From NCBI GenBank assembly GCA_045536915.1, contig JAZSOL010000068.1, positions 1 through 8,744 on the forward strand: a DNA stretch of 8,744 nt, read 5' to 3'. This DNA is from RGIG1828 sp045536915 (GTDB taxonomy: Bacteria > Bacillota > Clostridia > UMGS1810). The notes beneath the pieces are model-generated. The model made no database searches. It had not been told where the DNA came from and saw only the letters and a program-made list of their open reading frames with translations. Shown here one piece after another: positions 7,594-8,744 of this stretch. The number at the start of each line of letters is the position of its first letter. Position 1 is the first letter of the stretch. Made by a program: the position numbers and the translations under genes.

Positions 7594-7612
7594 TAAATGA
7601 ATAATTCATTTA
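7594..7612. promoter_or_regulatory. Perfect 19-bp palindrome at the operon start site, candidate operator
   Basis: TAAATGAATAATTCATTTA is a perfect palindrome centred on 7603. It abuts the minus-strand -10 box (7613-7618) and covers the predicted transcription start near 7606. Its halves are TGAAT and ATTCA, the half-sites of the ArgR operator, and argR is the second gene of the operon. However, the halves are 1 nt apart, whereas the E. coli consensus has 4 nt. The position suggests a repressor site acting on DNA. The regulator is unproven. Confidence 0.5.
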
Positions 7613-7642
7613 ATTATACATCATAATATGCATATTTGTCAA
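7613..7642 (-). promoter_or_regulatory. Sigma-70/sigma-A promoter of the nadK operon
   Basis: Read on the minus strand, TTGACA (7637-7642) and TATAAT (7613-7618) are both exact consensus hexamers with an 18-bp spacer. The predicted start near 7606 leaves a short leader of about 25 nt before the nadK TTG. Confidence 0.85.
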
Positions 7643-7655
7643 TTGAAACAACCAT

Positions 7656-7673
7656 GCTTTTTTGCAAAAAAGC
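7656..7673. repeat. Perfect 18-bp palindrome between divergent promoters
   Basis: GCTTTTTTGCAAAAAAGC is a perfect palindrome. It lies 13 bp upstream of the nadK -35 box and about 50 bp upstream of the tRNA -35 box. It could be a protein site or simply part of the A/T-tract architecture. No gene ends nearby that it could terminate. Confidence 0.4.
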
Positions 7674-7683
7674 CTAAAATCTT

Positions 7684-7720
7684 ATTTTAAAAAAAATTTT
7701 TTAAAAATATTCAAAAAAAG
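7684..7720 (+). promoter_or_regulatory. A/T-tract region, likely UP element of the tRNA promoter
   Basis: Runs A8 (7689-7696) and T6 (7697-7702), followed by further A-runs, end directly before the -35 box at 7723. Such phased A and T tracts commonly stimulate stable-RNA promoters through the polymerase alpha subunit and bend DNA. The role here is inferred from position. Confidence 0.45.
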
Positions 7721-7722
7721 TA

Positions 7723-7751
7723 TTGACAAGCGGAATATTTTGTGGTATTAT
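7723..7751 (+). promoter_or_regulatory. Sigma-A promoter of the tRNA-Ser genes
   Basis: TTGACA (7723-7728), a 17-bp spacer, then TATTAT (7746-7751), preceded by A-tracts. Transcription should start near 7758, about 19 nt before the first tRNA. Confidence 0.9.
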
Positions 7752-7776
7752 ATATCCCGTGCTGAAAAAGCGCTAT

Positions 7777-7863
7777 GGAGAGGTGTCCGAGTGGTTTAAG
7801 GAGCTAGTCTTGAAAACTAGTGATGCGAAAGCACCCAGAGTTCGAATCTCTGCCTCTCCGCCA
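7777..7863 (+). tRNA. tRNA-Ser (anticodon UGA)
   Basis: 87 nt including the encoded CCA. The acceptor stem pairs GGAGAGG (7777-7783) with CCTCTCC (7853-7859), with G73 as discriminator. The anticodon stem CTAGT/ACTAG encloses loop CTTGAAA with anticodon TGA at 7811-7813, reading UCA and other UCN codons. The long variable arm with a GCGAAAGC hairpin marks a class II tRNA, as expected for serine. The T arm is CAGAG-TTCGAAT-CTCTG. First gene of the two-tRNA transcript. Confidence 0.97.
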
Positions 7864-7900
7864 ATCTATTTTATGCGAAATTTAATAATAAGACAAATTC

Positions 7901-7992
7901 GGAGAAGTACTCAAGTTGGCCGAAGAGGCGCCCCTGCTAAGGGTGTAGGTCGGGCAACTGGCGCGAGAGTTCAAATCTCTCCTTCTCCGCCA
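7901..7992 (+). tRNA. tRNA-Ser (anticodon GCU)
   Basis: 92 nt including the encoded CCA. The acceptor stem pairs GGAGAAG (7901-7907) with CTTCTCC (7982-7988), with G73. The anticodon stem CGCCC/GGGTG encloses loop CTGCTAA with anticodon GCT at 7936-7938, reading AGC and AGU. The long variable arm (about 7946-7964, GCAA loop) is typical of serine class II tRNAs. The T arm is GAGAG-TTCAAAT-CTCTC. It follows the UGA isoacceptor after 37 nt with no promoter between, so the two are probably co-transcribed. Confidence 0.97.
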
Positions 7993-7993
7993 T

Positions 7994-8040
7994 AATAACG
8001 AGATGATTTTACTGTAAGTAAGGTCATCTCGTTATTTTAT
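7994..8040 (+). terminator. Terminator of the tRNA-Ser transcript
   Basis: A perfect 13-bp stem pairs AATAACGAGATGA (7994-8006) with TCATCTCGTTATT (8024-8036) around a 17-nt loop. It is followed by a short T-rich tail and begins 2 nt after the second tRNA's CCA. The short T-run makes it weaker than the terminator at 8148. Confidence 0.75.
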
Positions 8041-8147
8041 GCGGTTTTCAGCAGTTTGAAAAGCAAAGGTTTTTGACGGCGAATCGTTTACTGTCAAATA
8101 TCTTTTTTGTGAACTTGAACCGCAGTCCTAAATTCAATATCAATTCC
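8041..8147 (+). other. Intergenic leader region with a possible weak promoter
   Basis: No gene is visible. TTGACG (8073-8078) lies 17 bp before AAATAT (8096-8101), a possible but poor sigma-A promoter for the downstream gene. The same stretch has a short inverted repeat, TTTGAC (8072-8077) with GTCAAA (8093-8098). Confidence 0.3.
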
Positions 8148-8185
8148 AAAACACAGAGTAAAAATTTCTACTCTGTGTTTTTTTT
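8148..8185 (+). terminator. Strong intrinsic terminator or attenuator before the last gene
   Basis: A perfect 13-bp stem pairs AAAACACAGAGTA (8148-8160) with TACTCTGTGTTTT (8169-8181) around an 8-nt loop. It runs into eight consecutive T (8178-8185). It lies 27 nt before the start codon of the downstream gene. It may be a second stop for tRNA read-through, or an attenuator if the gene's promoter lies at about 8073-8101. Confidence 0.85.
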
Positions 8186-8195
8186 ATTTGAATTT

Positions 8196-8202
8196 AAGGA
8201 GG
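8196..8202 (+). promoter_or_regulatory. Ribosome binding site of the initiator-like gene
   Basis: AAGGAGG, 9 nt before ATG 8212. It is near-perfect and fixes the start of the partial gene. Confidence 0.85.
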
Positions 8203-8211
8203 AAAACTTTA

Positions 8212-8744
8212 ATGAAACTAAATGGAAACTTCACTATTATACCTAATGAATTTATTAACGACTCAAGGCTCGATGTATATGAGTTTCGTATCCTTTGTTA
8301 CCTGATGAAATTATCAGGATGCAACTCTTCCTGCTACCCCTCTTACGAAACTATCGCAAGAGAAACCGGAATGAGTTTATCAAAGGCAAAGAATGGAATT
8401 AAGAATTTAATTGAATACGGAATAATTACCAAAGAGAACCGAGAGAAAAAGTCCGGAGGTGCTGCATCAAATCTCTATGTGGTGTGTGTAAAAACCACCG
8501 ATGAAGATGATGAGGTTACAGAAAACACTACCGACAGTATTCCTGATGACTCACCCTTTGGTGTGTCTGAAGAACGAGGTGGTGTACAAGACGACTGCAA
8601 TAAATATATAAATAAAAATATTAATTATTTTATTAATAACCATCTATCATCAATAGAAGATTTGATGGATCGTGCAGAAACATATGAACTGAATGGACTG
8701 ACAAAGAAGAATTATGAATCGGCTATTGAGATTATGTTTAATTC
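8212..8744 (+). CDS. Winged-helix protein, replication-initiator-like (3' partial)
   Basis: 177 codons are visible without a stop, and the gene is cut by the window end. Residues about 15-75 form an HTH_36-type winged helix: VYEFRILCYLMKLSG, then YPSYETIARETGMSLSKAKNGIKNLIEYGIITKE, the usual pattern of bacterial replication initiators and phage or integrative-element DNA-binding proteins. An acidic, low-complexity linker follows (about 94-128). Then comes an Asn/Ile/Lys-rich stretch (130-143) encoded by 41 consecutive A/T bases, and the start of a second helical region (about 146 onward). Its orientation, away from the tRNA-Ser pair, and its AT-richer base use compared with the operon fit an acquired element, but no integrase or relaxase is in view. 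An ordinary transcription regulator is possible. The wing region has no obvious defects. Confidence 0.75.
   Translation, partial: MKLNGNFTIIPNEFINDSRLDVYEFRILCYLMKLSGCNSSCYPSYETIARETGMSLSKAKNGIKNLIEYGIITKENREKKSGGAASNLYVVCVKTTDEDDEVTENTTDSIPDDSPFGVSEERGGVQDDCNKYINKNINYFINNHLSSIEDLMDRAETYELNGLTKKNYESAIEIMFN

Noticed and set aside
6269..7642. LexA/SOS box for recN
   Set aside because: I looked near the recN and nadK starts for a GAAC...GTTC-type palindrome and saw none. The only palindromes are the two described.
7723..7995. Plus-strand open frame of about 90 codons across the tRNA promoter and both tRNAs
   Set aside because: It runs through two well-folded tRNA genes and their promoter and has no ribosome binding site or recognisable domain.
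1..8744. CRISPR array, insertion sequence, toxin-antitoxin or defence module
   Set aside because: No regularly spaced direct repeats, transposase motifs or paired small toxin/antitoxin genes were seen on either strand.
7993..8744. Duplicate of a tRNA-Ser 3' end as an attachment site
   Set aside because: No second copy of the T-arm/acceptor sequence is present downstream within the window, so an att repeat cannot be claimed.

Overview
The window looks like a chromosomal segment of a moderately AT-rich Bacillota, most likely a member of class Clostridia. The grounds are the nadK-argR-recN gene order, a MutS2 with a C-terminal Smr domain, a clostridial-style NUDIX and DUF3006 pair, purine-rich Shine-Dalgarno sites, and tRNA genes with encoded CCA. 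I cannot place it more finely from sequence alone.

Layout. Bases 1-242 are non-coding. They hold AT-rich DNA and one near-perfect 27-bp inverted repeat (124-199). Bases 243-7581 are eight tightly packed minus-strand genes. In transcription order they are nadK, argR, recN, a dCMP-deaminase-family gene, a DUF3006 gene, a NUDIX hydrolase gene, a Cof-type HAD phosphatase gene and mutS2. Gaps are at most 23 bp, and two junctions overlap by 4 and 14 bp, so I read this as one operon. Its promoter (TTGACA, 18 bp, TATAAT, minus strand 7613-7642) is followed directly by a perfect 19-bp palindrome over the predicted start site. Diverging from it across an A-tract region is a strong plus-strand promoter (TTGACA, 17 bp, TATTAT, 7723-7751). 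It drives two serine tRNA genes, anticodons UGA and GCU, which end at a hairpin terminator. A second, very strong intrinsic terminator (8148-8185) lies just upstream of the last gene. That gene starts at 8212, is cut by the window end, and encodes a winged-helix protein resembling replication initiators of plasmids and integrative elements.

How the genes fit together. The long operon mixes NADP supply (NadK), arginine-responsive regulation (ArgR), DNA-break repair (RecN), nucleotide-pool enzymes (dCMP deaminase, 8-oxo-dGTPase-like NUDIX), a general phosphatase (HAD), and MutS2, which acts on recombination intermediates and collided ribosomes. Genome maintenance and nucleotide housekeeping is a plausible common theme, but that is inference. 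The right end, with two tRNA-Ser genes next to a replication-initiator-like gene, may be the edge of a mobile element. No integrase or att repeat is visible here to prove it.

I did not find a convincing new defence or mobile system. The most worthwhile leads are the palindrome at the nadK-argR-recN promoter, the 41-bp pure A/T tract inside the initiator-like gene, and the intergenic inverted repeat.
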